Shown here piece after piece: positions 1 through 13,700 of a stretch of 64,000 nucleotides of DNA. Location of the stretch: positions 3,582,499 to 3,646,498 of the forward strand of contig NC_091868.1 of NCBI RefSeq assembly GCF_019399895.1, written 5' to 3'. The notes below the pieces were generated by a model, which was given only the letters and a program-made list of their open reading frames with translations, did not search any database and was not told the origin of the DNA. Position 1 is the stretch's first letter, and every line of letters begins with the position of its first letter. The DNA comes from Cardiocondyla obscurior (Eukaryota; Arthropoda; Insecta; Hymenoptera; Formicidae). Made by a program: the position numbers and the translations under genes.

Positions 1-1625
1 CGAACAAGCTCGAGGATAAAGTAAAGCCTGCTGTCGACACAAAGATGAACATACTTAAAGCGAAGGCGCCTCCTGTAGCAGTCAAGAAGCCCAGAATAGT
101 GACGAAGTCGATCAAACCGCTGCGAAACAGTCCGTCGCAAAATCTACCGCAAATGCAGAAGAACTGCTCGAAGGGCCCGATCTTGATGTATGAAATCAAA
201 TCGCAGGATGGTTTCACCCATACCGCTTCGTCCATGACTGAGGTCTGGGAGACGGTGTATCAAGCGGTGCAGAATGCACGCAAGGCTCACAATCTGCCTC
301 CTCTGCCTCACAACGCTTTATCTGAGGGCCTCGGGTTGGAGAACAATGCGGCCATTTACCTGATCGAGCAATTGCCGGGTGTCAACAGATGCAGCAAATA
401 TAAGCCCAAATTTCACACTCTGGCACCGCCGAAGCCCGATGAGATGGAGAACGAGCTACCGGCGGCGTGCGTTAACGGGGCGGCACGAGCGGAGCCTTTT
501 AAAGGCAGAAAAGTGCACGACATGTTTAGCTGGTTAGCGTCTCAACACAGGCCGCATCCTAACATAATTACAGTACCAGAAACGGAATCGAGGTAAAAAC
601 GTAGCTACGTGCGCATTAATTTTTCTCGTATAATTCTTATTAATTAATAACTTATTAATTAATAATAATCTTATTAATTAATAATTAATAAATTCTTATA
701 TGTTTCAGGCGAACCGCGAGTACCAATTTGCCAATGGCAATGCGCTTTAGGATACTTAAGGAAACATCTAAAACATCTGTCGGGGTGTATTATTCCCACA
801 TACATGGTAGAGGACTGTTTTGTTTGAGAGACATCGAGCCTGGTGAGATGGTTATTGAATATGCTGGTGAAGTAAGTAACAAGTATAATAACTCGTAAAA
901 AAATTATGTCGCGATACTTATCTGTATCACTGTTACTATTATTGCAATTATATATTATCAGGTTATTCGATCTTCCTTGACCGATAAAAGAGAAAAGTAT
1001 TATGACAGCAAGAACATCGGCTGTTATATGTTTAAAATCGATGATCATTTAGTTGTTGATGCTACTATGAAGGGGAATGCCGCTAGATTTATCAATCATT
1101 CGTGTGAGGTATGCAATTTTTTTCCTTTTTACTTTTACTAAAAATATATATTTAAAAATAACTTAAATTGGCAAGAGTCATATTTAATAAAATATTGTTA
1201 ATTAAATTAATATTTTTTAATATATGAAAGATATAAGTATTTTAAATTATTTAAGTAACTAGGTTCTACAACTCGCACACGTTTATTTATTATTTATTCT
1301 TTCTTGAAGACAGCAAGTTGTACATTTAATAATTTTCACCAATCAACTACGGATTTATATACATATTGAAACGAGAAAAGAAAGTTCTATGCCTAAAAAA
1401 CGGCATTAAAAATGTTAAATGTATGTTACATAAAATTTATATATGTTACAGCCAAACTGCTATTCGCGAGTGGTAGACATTCTAGGTAAAAAACACATCC
1501 TGATATTTGCTCTTCGTCGCATTCTTCAAGGAGAGGAGTTGACGTACGACTATAAATTCCCATTCGAGGATATCAAGATCCCGTGTACTTGCGGTTCTCG
1601 CAAATGTCGCAAATACCTCAACTGA
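1..1625 (+). CDS. trx: Trithorax, C-terminal part (histone H3K4 methyltransferase), 5' truncated by window
   Basis: Nuclear histone H3 lysine-4 methyltransferase of the Trx/MLL1-2 class, which maintains active gene states in a WDR5-RbBP5-Ash2 type complex. Coding exons are <1-592, 709-871, 962-1108 and 1452-1625 (TGA). All three introns are GT-AG and the phases fit. Exon 1 encodes an FYRC domain (about nt 180-420, MYEIKSQDGFTHTASS onward) and then the Win motif GAARAE at 477-494, which in MLL proteins inserts its Arg into WDR5. The next three exons give the complete SET domain: HGRGLF, the YYDSKNIGCYMF segment, the AdoMet/pseudoknot motif FINHSCEPNCYSR split across an intron, and GEELTYDYKFP. 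The post-SET CTCGSRKC ends in YLN at the stop, as in the family. The PHD fingers and FYRN would lie upstream of this window. No break is visible. Identification is from family memory; confidence is high. Confidence 0.96.
637..693. repeat. AT-rich short tandem repeat in trx intron
   Basis: About three imperfect copies of a 15-bp unit, CTTATTAATTAATAA, fill most of the 116-bp intron between trx exons ending at 592 and starting at 709. The unit is itself nearly palindromic. It sits just before the acceptor TTTCAG and is likely a simple-sequence expansion without function. Confidence 0.7.
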
Positions 1626-4600
1626 GACTGCGTATATACAGCTTATCCTAAGCAGCCGACCGATGACAAAGAAATGAAATATGTGCTATAATTGCGCGCG
1701 CGCTTTCGAATAGGATTCGTTTTATTGAATGTTATTCATTTTACTCATCATCAAACTATTTTCAGAGATTGCAGCTTTTTATTACTATAAAAGAACATAG
1801 ATTATACATTTTAAATATTAGAAGGCCAGACGTAATACGCGAGCACGGCGATTACGACAATGTTACTTTAGACAGCTACGTTCCTGTAGTTGATTTAACG
1901 GAGGTATATATACACGTATACCTATAGCAATAAACCATTCGAGTATGTCCCGCTTTCGTATCTGACAAAGTCGTGCGTTTTACTAATGCGCTTCAGACTT
2001 TTGAAAGTGTTACTTTATTCACGCCTGTGCTTTCTCGCACGACTTTTAGACTCTACCTATTATCTACTATTGAGGCTTAAGTGTACAAGTTATCTTACAC
2101 TTTACACTAAATGCGAGTGCTCTTTAATTCGCATGCATAACTCCTACGCATCTCGCACGATATGAAACTGTCGACATATTAAACGGATTTGAAACTAACT
2201 CTTCACCTTACGATGAGTGTGTCGATAAAAATAAAAACTGATCTCGCGAGAAAATGATAAGAAAGTAGCGGGCTTTCGATGACGATTGCAGATTTCAGAA
2301 AGTCATTCTTATTTCTTTCGAATACCGCACGATGAAAAGAAAATAATATGTACAAATAATTTTACCAGACGTGTGAACGTAAAGTACGCGAGAACTGTAT
2401 ATTTAAATAATTTGTGTAAATTTTAAATTTAGTGTACAGTGTATGACTAACTTCGTGACATTTCATGTCTGCTGTAGGGCCAGATTTCAAATGTTTTTGT
2501 AAAATATGTAATTGTTAGATTAGATATATCGTCTTGATGTAAGTACAGCAAACCAGTTTTAACTTAAGTTAGGAATGTAGGCATTAAGGAGAGAGAGATA
2601 GAGAATGGCAAGCGAGAACAGTCTCCTGCAACAGGATATTGTTCGAAAGGTATACCTACTTTGGCAGATATTGATACAATTTTTTCTCTTTTCGTTTACG
2701 TGACATCATTGCCAAGAGAATATTTATTTTTTCGAATCAAGAAGTTTTAGGATGTGAAAATGAAACAGATATACTATTTGCTTTGTTTCTTTTTATTTTA
2801 TATATTTTTTTAAATATCTATATTTGTGCTTCCACCTTGCCAAGTTCATGGTCTATCGTGTTTATTAATTTGAACTTATTAACTCCAAATTTTATTGCCC
2901 GAATAAAGTGTGAGACGCAATTTTGTTCGATTATCTAATAGAATCGTTAGTGCTTCAATCACTGATCTGTTTAAAAACAGTTTTTATCGAAAATATTAAT
3001 TTATTCGTTCAAATTGGCAAAGGTTTATACATTGTTTGAAATAAATGTCCTCGAGCACGTTTGTGGGGAACGTTCGTGATATTGTCCCATAATGGGAAAT
3101 ATATTAGAAATGCTTTTATAGGAGTATATATTTTACATTTTTACGGATGTACTCAGTATCAATATTTTTCTGTCAAGTGTCCAGTTTTGCCTTACTTTTA
3201 CATGTACCTACGCTTTCACCCGGTGATAGATTTAGATATATATTACGCAAATGATATTTTATATTCAAAACTAACACAACCGCAATGGCGTGGCACCGCG
3301 CCTCCCGACACAACTACGACAATGTATTTTAGCGCGATTAATCAATTTCTGCCGAGGTGGTAGTCCCTTAAATTTTTGGTGCTCCATGGACACCGTTAAG
3401 TGCACTTTTCATGAAAAAATGGCCTAGAGTAAGAGATAGTAAGATTGCAGTGCGGAAGTGTTTGATAATAATAAGAAATGCGTTATACGAAGAATATTGA
3501 TCGTGAATTATTTAAAGAGGTAATATAAAGGGGTGAAATGGTGGCAGGAGCGCATTATTTGAGCACGCGAATAATGTCAGACGTGCTGCGATTTTAATCG
3601 GCCTGGTTTGGTACAAAGCGCGTACGCTGAGTTGTAAAAAGTTATGAAAAACGAGGGAAAACGGAAACCTGTTCTGGTCACGTGAAATTGCCATTTTTTA
3701 GATATTTTGTGAATCTTTTTTTTAATATTATAATTATCGATAATTAATATCTATTATATTCGAGGATGAATATTGTTAATATAATGATAATTAATTTTAA
3801 TCTGTACATGAAAAGTAATACGACTAGTAAGGATGGTAACTTACTTGAAAATATAACAATGTTAGATATTTTATTGATATTTATTGATTATGAACGAGAT
3901 GGTATTAGGGTTGATGAAAAAAAAAATAAAATAAAAAAAAGTACTAACGTAAAACCGAACGATTTAGGACCGGTGCACATATATGGTAGTCGCATTAATT
4001 GCCGCATTGGCATAGAATCGGATTCTTTCTTTTCTTTCTAATAAACGTGCAAGCGTGTGTCTTCAATTCGATTGCAGCCTCCTGGATCGTTACGCTACGA
4101 ACGTCAGAATTATTTCGACTTTACTAAGTGTATACTCCATAGGCATGCATACCATGGTAACCCGATTTTTACATCGCTATGTATTATGATTGTAAGCTGT
4201 AAGCTTATCCGTCATCGTCCGATTTTCGTTTTTACACTCTGCAAATAGATTTAAATTCTCAATGCATCGTTCGCTCCGTTCACATTATTTGTATCATCGG
4301 CGACTTTTGTCAAGTACCCGCGCGAGTACTTTGGCAAAAAGGTGTGGAACAATTTGCGTGTGTGCTTATAGCGGAACAAAAAGCGTGTGAGAAAGAGAGA
4401 TTTTTATTTGTCTCCCGATAAATCCTTGCCTGGTGAATACGAATGAATATCTACGACGAATATCGGGGTGCTTACTGGAACATACTCTGTGTCTTTTCAA
4501 ACTAAACTACTCTTTAAACTGCGTGGAAAGGGCGTAAGACCCACCTTAGTATTACGCATACAGCCTTCATTATTATTATTATTATCATTATTATCGCTAT

Positions 4601-6290
4601 TAATTATAATCTATACACACATAAAAAAAAAGAAAGAGAAAGCATAATACATCACTACTCAAATCACTCGTATATTTGGGCACATTTAAGCACCGTTTGT
4701 TTACTACACCCATCAGCACCTTTCAAAAGTAACGCTGCGTGTAAAAAAAAAAAAAATGAAAAACGACAAACATCTGAAAAAAAAAAGAAAAAAAACGGTA
4801 CGACGAATAAACGTGTAGTTTAACAATAATTAAAGAAAAAAAAATGATACTAATGTATAGGTGTAATAGATAGATCGTTTCTCTCCGACTTTTACGCATG
4901 TTTTACCTCTCGGACAGACTCGCTCCGAACAAACGTCGTTTCGACGCATTGCGTATAAAACTTGCGGGCGATTATGTTATTTCGCGGAAACGATGAGCGC
5001 GCGGTGCGTATTACCGTTTTCTCGGGATGCGACGCGGTTTCGGCGCATCGTCACGCTAAATTGCGATCTCTCACAATGGGAATTTCATCTCCCCCGCGCA
5101 CTTCGGACCTACTTCTTTTTTCTTTCCTCGGGAAAAGGATAAGCTAAGAGGACTTCAAAATATTCTTACGGTTTAAGGGATTAGCGGTGAAAGAGGGAGA
5201 TAAATTGAAATGTAAAACGCTTCTTAAGACGTGTATAAAACTACTATTCTAATGTTTAAACAGAGTGTAGAATTTTGAAATATTGTACTTGTTTGAAGGG
5301 AAAAATGAGAGCGGGACGGATAAATAACGATTACTGACAAACTCGGTACGGCGGGACGAAAGGGAAAAATGGGAAGAAAAAAAAAAAAAATTGAAAAAAT
5401 TGTCTGTGATTATCAGTCATAATAATCTTTAGGTCGACATATTTTTTAGAGAATATTTTTTAGGAAATTACAAAATTTATGATATATCCCTATTATTGAT
5501 ATAATATTGGATCAGACGCACGCGCTATACGCATAATAATATTAAAAGTGAAATTGAGGAAAAACGGAAAAAAAGAAAAAAAAAAGAAGAATGATAAACT
5601 GTAAAAGTTGCAAACTGTTTAAATAGAGTTACAAAATAGTTGAGATTCGATGGCTGTTGTAAAATATTCAGTGTTTGGACAAATAATTATTAAAAAAAAA
5701 AAAAACTATTTATAACTAATATTGAAGTACGGTAATATTATTATATCGCATATTACAGTAGCATTTTTATCCCTTCTTGTGTTTGCATATTTATGACGGA
5801 CATAGGTTGTAGGGAGAGAGAAAGAGAGAATTTTCGGTGAAATCGAGAAACGACCGAGTTATACTCTCGCGATCAAACGAATGTGAATTAATTGAGCAAA
5901 ACTGCGGAAATCCAAATCCGAAAAGAAGGGTGGAAGGTGGAGTACGCCGTTGGGAGGGACAAGGGGGCATTTGCCACACGTTTTTTGCGTGTAAGTTGTC
6001 GTTATCAATCCATCTACTTATCGTAGAGAACTTATGAAGTTTAATCGTAATATCTACATTAACCAGAAAAAGGTACGCGTACCGCATAGAGAATGGAACA
6101 CATAGCTGCTTTTCATCACAGGGACACGTACACGTACACACATACAGGCCGACACATACGAGAAACACACCTACACACAGAATATTGCCCATGTTTTGTA
6201 ATTAAATGTTTTGTTAGTATATATTATACGAGAAAATTAACAAAATAAAAATGCAAGTGGAAATATGAGAGAACATGTGCGTATTGTGTA
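1626..6290 (+). other. trx 3' UTR and AT-rich intergenic DNA
   Basis: No credible coding exon is seen. AATAAA hexamers lie at 1929-1934 and 2902-2907, so the trx mRNA could end near 1.95 or 2.93 kb; longer forms cannot be excluded. The rest holds poly-A runs, a TTA microsatellite near 4568 and short chance ORFs, including one at 3061-3363 that lacks an ATG at its beginning. The end of this block is where base composition changes from AT-rich to CpG-rich. Confidence 0.6.
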
Positions 6291-9200
6291 CATTCTGCCG
6301 ATACACGATGCATTTTCCTCTTTTCTTTCCGCGTGCTGCGGCGACAGCGAACCACGAGCAAGAGACAGCTAGCGAATCGCTTTGTCTTTTTTCTTTTTTT
6401 TTTTTTTTTTTTTTTGCGCGTACGAGGATTTTCGCCCACGCCCGCGTTCCGTACGCAACGCAATTACGTGCACGTGTGCATACGTACATGCATGGTCGAG
6501 TCACGCACCAATGACGATGCGTCACGGACTCGCCGAGAAAATACGCGGCGCGTCACCATCGCACGCACTTTACGCGCGATGCGTTCACGCCGCCGTTAGC
6601 GTGCTTACTCATCGCGCTCGCAAACTAACGTGAAAGGCGCGGAATTTTTCGTCGAATTCGGACCCTCGGAGCGGTCCTTTCGCTATCTTTCGCGCGGCTC
6701 AGATTCCGCAATAGATAACGCCGATTTACGTAGGTTAATTACAGCTTATTTTCCGCCGTGGAAAATGGCAGAAAAAGACGCGCGCGACGGTTTCTCGGGA
6801 AAGATCCCGATCGTCGAACGGTTGTTTTCAATGTCGCAGAGTTACAAGTCTCATAAAAGTTGAAACGTAAAAAATAATTTCGCTCGTCGGTGGCGTTGAC
6901 TCCGCGTTAAAATCGTTCGATTCTGATTTCGAGGATTTCCTTTCTCTTCCGCGTGCGTTTGTCAGAGGTCGGAGAACGCGCCGCGCGCGATGCAGTCGAG
7001 GCATTGTTACAATCTTCCGGCAACGCGCGTGACCGTTGTCGCGCGGACGGGACGTTCCGCGTTTGTTTACACGCAGATTACCTACTCCACGCAGCGTAGC
7101 TCGCCTTGAACAGGCCCGACGGGACGTTACAATAAAACGCGGCTCCGACAGCCGTTTCGTTCCGCGTCTAGACGCGATTTGCCCTGTGGACCGTACGCGC
7201 TTTACGCATCCCGGCGAGCCAGAAATAGCCGAGCGAACGCACGCGAGGAGCGAAGGAAGGAATTATATTTGCGATCGACGGGGAATTCGACGTGAACCTT
7301 AAAATCTAAAACAAAACGAAAAAATATATTAAAAAATCGACGCGGGCAACCCGCCGCGGATTTAGGAAACGAGCGGGGAACTTTTGGCGATTGGAAGATT
7401 TAGCGTCAATCCGGGAGTTAAACGAGCGTATTATTCTGCATCCCATTATTCAATAATTCTTAGCACGTAGAATGACGTAATCCACGTAAAGCGTACGCCG
7501 TAACGAGCTAAAAATTAGGAACGGCTGACTGGCGAGGACTCGAAGCTGGGCGAGACATGGAAACGAATAACTCTCGGTGATCGACGTTTGAATGTCCTTG
7601 TGAAACGATTTTTATTACTTTTTTATTGCGCGTCTCGCAATTAAAATACCATTGAAAATGCAATATATTTGTATCGGGACGCCGTAGGTATTTGTTAATC
7701 AAGTCTAACGGGAGAAAATTTTGTAGTATGTTAAAGAAAATATTTGTACGGCGTATTCAATGTCACGCACACGTAGCAGGGCGTTTTAAAATACGTATTA
7801 GCGAGCGGCGGGGTCGTGTCAGAAAATTGGCATCTCGAGCGTTTTCGTTATTAATTTATTACGACACTAAGAATAGAGGCTTAAATGAACGCTACGTTCA
7901 CGCATCGGCGTTTCTCTCTTCGGATTCTGGATCGACTCCCCGAGGCGTTGATAAGGCGGCGAACGAGCGAGGATAAGAATCGTCCGGTATAAATATACAT
8001 TTCCGCGAGCGGACGGTAATTCGCTCGTTCAATCGAGCTTGCGGAATCGTTACGCGCCGCGGGTTCCTATTTTCAATTCCTCCATCATTAGCCCCCGGTC
8101 CGAAATTAAATCCACGCGCGGCCCCGGTTCGTTTATAAATCACGAGATTCATAGATCCGCGGATTCTCGCCACGTCTGTATCCCGCATTCCTCGGTTCTT
8201 CGTCTCCCTCTCTCTTTCTCTCTCTTTCTGATTCTGGCAAGCGGCTGCCGGAACCGTCCAAATTACGCGACGACCGAGCCAGGGGAAACGCACGCGCGCG
8301 CAACGAGCGTTCGCGACGTGCCGAGTATCGCTCACGTTCTTACGTCACGATCGTTCTCTTCGCGCTCGGCGGATCTCTCGCTCGAAAGCGCGGCGGGCCG
8401 CGCGCGTCGTAAACGCGGGCACTCGCTCGCGCACGCATTTGTTTCCGCGGACAGTGAATAACCTCTCCCGGCGGTTTCGTTCTCACATGCGCGCGCGGAC
8501 GCGCGGATGCACGTAAACGAGCGCGAGGGAACCAGGTTGCCTCCCCTCCCCTCCCCTCGGGTCCCTTCCGCCGCCCCCGCCGTCGCGCCCCGCTGCGCGT
8601 TTTCTCTGGTGATTTCAAGAAAGCCATATAGCTCCTTTCTGCCTACGGCCGTCCTCCCGTCGTTCATCCCTTCTCCCGCGGTGGCCCCGGCTACGCTCGA
8701 CGCGACTCCGACTTCACCGTCGCGTGGTTCGCCCTCGGCAACGAGAGTCCGCGTGTTTCCTCCTCTCTCCCGCGCGCTCTCCACCGCGCCGTGACTCGAC
8801 CGCCCGTCTCTCCTGTTCACTCACCCCTTCGTCTCCCCCACGATGCATCTCGTATGTTCCAGGAACGTGACGGTAGACGCACGTTCCTCGAGAGACCTCC
8901 GTGCTACTTCGAAGAGGAAAGATAACGCCGCTCGTCCTCTGTATGAAATGTAAAGGTTCGCGGCTTTTTTTTTTTTTTTTGTTTTTTTGTTGGTCACGCG
9001 GTTTGGATTTTTCCCCGCCATTGTTATCGAGGCGAGGGGGATGTTGCGCGACGAGAGCGCGAGGAAAGTACGGCGCGATAGAATGGAAACGGCGACTCGC
9101 CGGCCCGCGAAGAGTAAAACTAGAAGTCCGCGGTGGATGACGTGTAAGCGAACTATAAAAACTGTCGCGGACATCTGTCCTCTTTCCCCCCGGGGCGCGA

Positions 9201-10003
9201 GTTTACAATACGCGTCGCCGGTAACAGAAGCGGATTGCTGTAGCCTACATACGTCACTGCTCTCGCGAGAAGCGAGCGACGGAGGTGTTAGTCACCTCAA
9301 GGACGTTCGTTGTAATTGGGATAGGTCGGACGGAACCGTCGGCGCGACGAAGAAAGAGCGTTACGCGCGCTGTCGCTAGGAGCGAGAGGAAAAGAAGAGA
9401 GAGAGAGCGAGCGAAACGGCCGTGCACTTCAAGGTACAGGAGAAACGCGTATCGGCGGAGGAGCGCGTGGAAAAGAGAAAGATGGCGCGTAAAGTGGAGG
9501 ACAACGTGAGTGTAGCAGGAATGCGCGCACGCCCGAGAAAGAGAGAGAGAGAGAGTGAGATGGTTAAATTTGGTTTCGATACCGAGCAAAGTCGAGAAAG
9601 AAGGTGAAGGAGTGAGGCCGAGAATGCGGAGCGCGGAAGGAAAGAGAGAGCGAGAGAGAAAGTGAGTGGAAGAGAAAGGACGAGCGAGAGGCAAAACTCG
9701 AGCGGTGGAGGAGCCGAGGTGGAAGGGACGGGCTGCCGCGGGGCGTGGAGGGGAGAGGTTCCGCGCGCCGCCGTCGGCCGCCGTAGCGTTCGCCGGTATC
9801 TGTAAATGGCGCCTAGCCGTGAACGTCGGCACGTCACGGGGCTCCCTTTTCACCTCTCTATTTCTCGCGGTCGTTCGCGCTAGTGGTCGCGCGAGTGTTG
9901 CGGGCCTTCCGTCGCGCGCGTAGTTCGCGGGGAGACGACAACGAGCGCGGCCTCCGCCTGCCCAAGCGGCTACAAGAGATCCCGACGTCGGTCGAGTTCC
10001 GCG
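6291..10003 (+). other. CpG-rich region upstream of first candidate cic leader exon
   Basis: CpG-dense sequence with few stop codons, giving many overlapping ORFs on both strands with no recognisable domain; I treat them as composition artefacts. A TATAAATATA string lies at about 7988-7997 and GA/CT tracts occur at 8209-8229 and 9537-9556. It probably contains promoter sequence for the downstream cic leader exon, but no transcription start can be fixed by eye. Confidence 0.35.
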
Positions 10004-10709
10004 GTGCCGAATACGACGTGCAACCGCGAGTGCGGGCATCATTCGCGATCATCGTCCGCCACCCTGCCCCGCTCCCCCGCTTCCCTTTTTCTCTCCATCG
10101 TCTCTCCTTATCCCGCCTCCTCTCGTCCTCCGGCCTGCTACCTGCCTCTTTCCATCGTCGGTTCGTCTTTCTCTTTCTCGCGCGCGCGCTCGCTCGTTCG
10201 CTCGTTCGCCGCCAGCGACGTGTCCCGCGCGCGTTCGCCTGTGTCTCCTCCGCGACTCGGGCCGATCGTGGGCTCTCTCTTCCTGGTGTGTGCGCGTCAA
10301 TGCTCAGTGGCGCCCTTCGTCGAGTACGCGTGCAGGCAACATGGAGGAAGGTGCGGTGGTGCTACGATAGTGGTTTCCAAGCGAGGAGTGTGCTACGCGA
10401 CGACAGCAGCGCCGTCGCGGTGCCCGGAACGGCGAGTGTATTGGCTCCCATCGTCTGCTGCTACTCCACGGCGACCATCTCCTGCGCCACCTTGCCCGTC
10501 GTCTCCGCCGCTTCCTCCTTCTGCTTCACCGTCACCTCCGCTGCTTCTTCCTGCATCCTCCTCGCCTCTTCCTCCGCCACTTCTTCCTCCCGCGAGCACG
10601 ACCACGACCACGACGACGACGACAACGGCAGCAACGACGGCGGAGAGTCAACGCGCCGGTTTCCTCGCCTTTGTTCGGACCGGCGATCCCGTCGCCGCGG
10701 AGCCTACAG
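10004..10709 (+). other. cic: Candidate distal leader exon of capicua (5' end uncertain)
   Basis: The block ends in a textbook 5' splice site, CCTACAG|GTAACG, with the donor at 10710. The listed start is only the limit of the open frame discussed under findings, not a mapped start site. Upstream AUGs are present: one at 10341 in strong context (AACATGG) opens a nine-codon uORF ending at 10370, and one at 10300 opens a frame that stops three codons after joining the first cic coding exon at 40790. A third frame stays open through the junction. It is likely a 5' UTR exon with uORF-limited translation. Assignment to cic rests on position and strand only. Confidence 0.4.
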
Positions 10710-13700
10710 GTAACGAGCTCAGAATTTTACTGACCCTCACCCCCGCTTCCTCTGCCCCGGCGGGTGACGAAGCGCCTCGCGTCTTACCTCCCCTACGCCC
10801 CCGCGTTTTCTCTCCCCTCCTGTCGGATTCGACCATTCCGGATCGGAGTGGCGACGGAAATGTTTATGCTCGGGGAGTCCGACCCTTTTCGACGCGACTT
10901 TAACCTTCCGCGCACTACTCTCGCAAACGAACGAAGCGATTCTCTTTGTCCCTTTTTTTCTCGTCGGACGGGTTTTTTTCTCTCTCTTTTTCTCTTTCTC
11001 TCTCTAACGAGAAAACTCGTCTTTATTCGAAGGGAGAAAGCAAGGGTTAATGTTTGCGGGGGAAGAGAAGGCGATTTTTCGCTTAATTTAGTAAAACCGC
11101 CCTCGCTCACGGGGTTGAGAAGACGAAGGAAGGATCATATGATTCTGAACGCGTATCCGCCTCTCGCCGCGGTTCAGCCTCGCTCCGTTCGACTGGCGCG
11201 TTTTCAAAAATAGGTCACTATGGCACCCGGTGATACGTCGCGACACGTACCCCTGATAGCGACGGCGACGGACAGCGTCGCGGGCTTCGAAAACGGGATC
11301 ACATTGGCGGGTCGGAACGCGAGATACTCGCGGAACAGGTGACCGAGTAGTCGGAAAGAGTCAATCGAACGAAATTTTATTTCAAAGCGAGCGATGCCTC
11401 GCCGATCGGTTTTGCGTCTTCGGCTGAAATAAATCTTCGGTTTCTCCGCTCGATTTCTCATTTCCGGGGCACGTCCGATCGCGATAGAATTCGGCCGACC
11501 CGAGAATTCGCGACTTCCGCGCCTTGCGGGAGAAGGTCGAGGAGTGAAAGGGGAGAATTTTCTTTCGCGGGACTCGCGCGCGATATCCTGGCTTCGTTTC
11601 GCGAGTTTATCCCTCGGGAATCGCGCGCGACAACGGCGACGCGTCCGCGAATCGATAACGCCACTTCGGCCCGTCGGCTCTTTAACGTGGGGCATCGATA
11701 AGAGGCCCCCGGAGGCGTTATTATCGCGTGAATACGCTCGGCACGACCGTCGCGAGCGGTCTCGTGTGCCGTAATATTTCGCGACCCTCTTCCTCCTCTG
11801 CGAGCGAAAGAGCCGCTGCTCTCCGCTCCTCCCCCTCGAATCGTTTCCGTTGCCCGCGGTGAAATTTCCACGTCGCGCAGGTGGAAGGAAAAGCGGGAAA
11901 AGTCCAAGATTCGACCGCGCGCGGCGAACGCGGTTTTTTTCCGTTTTCGTTAATTAACTCGCGACGCTTTCCACCGTTACGTTGCCTCGCATTTATTCCC
12001 GCTAATTGGACCGGCATCTTCGGGCACGTATAATACGAAGCCGATTAGAAACGAGAGATTTTTATCCGCTGCTTTCGTTTCTGGGATCCTCCTGGCATTG
12101 CGATTGAACGTAACCAACTCTTTTGCGATAATAACGACGATTTTACAGGGACGAGCCGACGTCTAAAATCGAGCACTCCGCGCGCGCAAAATAACATGCG
12201 TTTTCCTACTTTCGCGCCGCGGATCGTAACAGGGAACGGAGTCAGGGTCGTCGCGTGTTCTCAGCTTGAGTTCTTTGTTTAGGAGAGACGATGATCTCCG
12301 GCGGTCGAGTCACGGCAATCGGGTCGCCGCCGATCATTGCTGAAGCGCGTCTTATCGCGCGGCTGGCCGGATCGATCGAGGATCGACGATCCGCCGACGT
12401 TGCACGCGTCTCCGAATCGCGGATAAGGTCGAGAGGGAAAGGGAAGTTACGTCGATCGCGTTACGCAAAGCCGATTCCACTCTAAGAGTTGCCGCGCGCA
12501 AGTCGCTTTCGCGTAACAAAATGGAAAAAGTTCACTCTTGCCCGATCTCGGACGAAAGCGTTAACGTTACTATGTCTTCTGCACTTCTACTTTTAAAATA
12601 AACCCTCGTGCTTCGAATAAATTAATCGATACGATTAAATACAACAATCTCTTAGTAAAAAAAAAAAAAAAAAAAAAAAAAATTGCCGGGATGAATTCGG
12701 AACAAGCTAGGCACGACCGAGCGAGCAAACCCCTTTTTCTTTCGATCTCTTCGAAGCGCGCTCGCCGCTCAATTTCGTCATTCGCGGCGTGGGGAGGGAC
12801 GAAGGGTAGGAAGAAGGTAAAAGCGCTGGAAACGATCGCTCGCCGCTTGAAGGCGTAGGTGAAAATGCAATTAGGCTCCGTGCTACGCGCGGCTGCATTA
12901 CGCGAAGCCGCACGCGTGACGTGGCGTGGCATGCACGCGTACGTGCGTGCGTGCGTGCGCGTGCGAACTGTAAACTCGAAATGTAAATGCGCCGAGTAAC
13001 ACGGAATCTTGAAAATAGACACCGGGGCAGGAGGTGGACGACCGTCGGAATCGTTTTAATCAACCGGCGACATAAATACTCGCGGATCGTTATTCGTCTC
13101 CGCGGCCGCGTTTCGCGGCTCGCTCGCTAATTGCGCGTAAACGCAGCTGATTAAGTTACCCCGGAATTTTTGCTCAGGGAACCCGCGGCATCCTCTCCCC
13201 GGGTTTTGATCCCCGGGGAACGAAAAATGTCCCGGTTCAATCGTCTTGATTTTCGCCTCGACATTAACAAATTTCATTACGTTGTCTTAATCGAGTCCAC
13301 GGGAATCTTGAATAATGTATAGATTAAAGAGGCAATTAACCGCGACACCAGGCGGGGATTAAAACTCCCCGACACGTTCACTTTTAATATTTCATACGTC
13401 TTACTTTCGACCGCGTAATGAAATTATGGCATTATACTGCACGTTAATGACTTAACCATATTTTAACATTTCATTCTGTAATGCGATTTGCAACGGGAAT
13501 TAGAATTCAAGAGATCGAGTTAGCTATCTCGGCGAGAAAATTCGTAGTACGGCGCATCGGCAAGGGAATCGAGCTATTTGCGAATATTTATACAATATGC
13601 ACCTCCGTCTATCCGCGCGCGCACGTGTACGACCCCCGTAGAAACCTGTTTCTCCGTGACAAGTTATTTGGATCGCGGACGATCCTCCGTCGCAGGTTTA

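Noticed and set aside
3061..3363. 100-codon ORF downstream of trx
   Set aside because: It lacks an ATG at its beginning, has no domain, and lies in trx 3' UTR or intergenic DNA.
6214..6633. ORFs with Lys or Phe runs on both strands
   Set aside because: They are produced by one poly-T tract at about 6391-6415 read in different frames.
8332..10903. Several overlapping ORFs of 95-299 codons on both strands
   Set aside because: They lie in CpG-rich DNA with few stop codons, are dominated by Arg/Ser/Pro, overlap in most frames and have no recognisable domain. Only the frame that matches cic phase is kept, as a finding.
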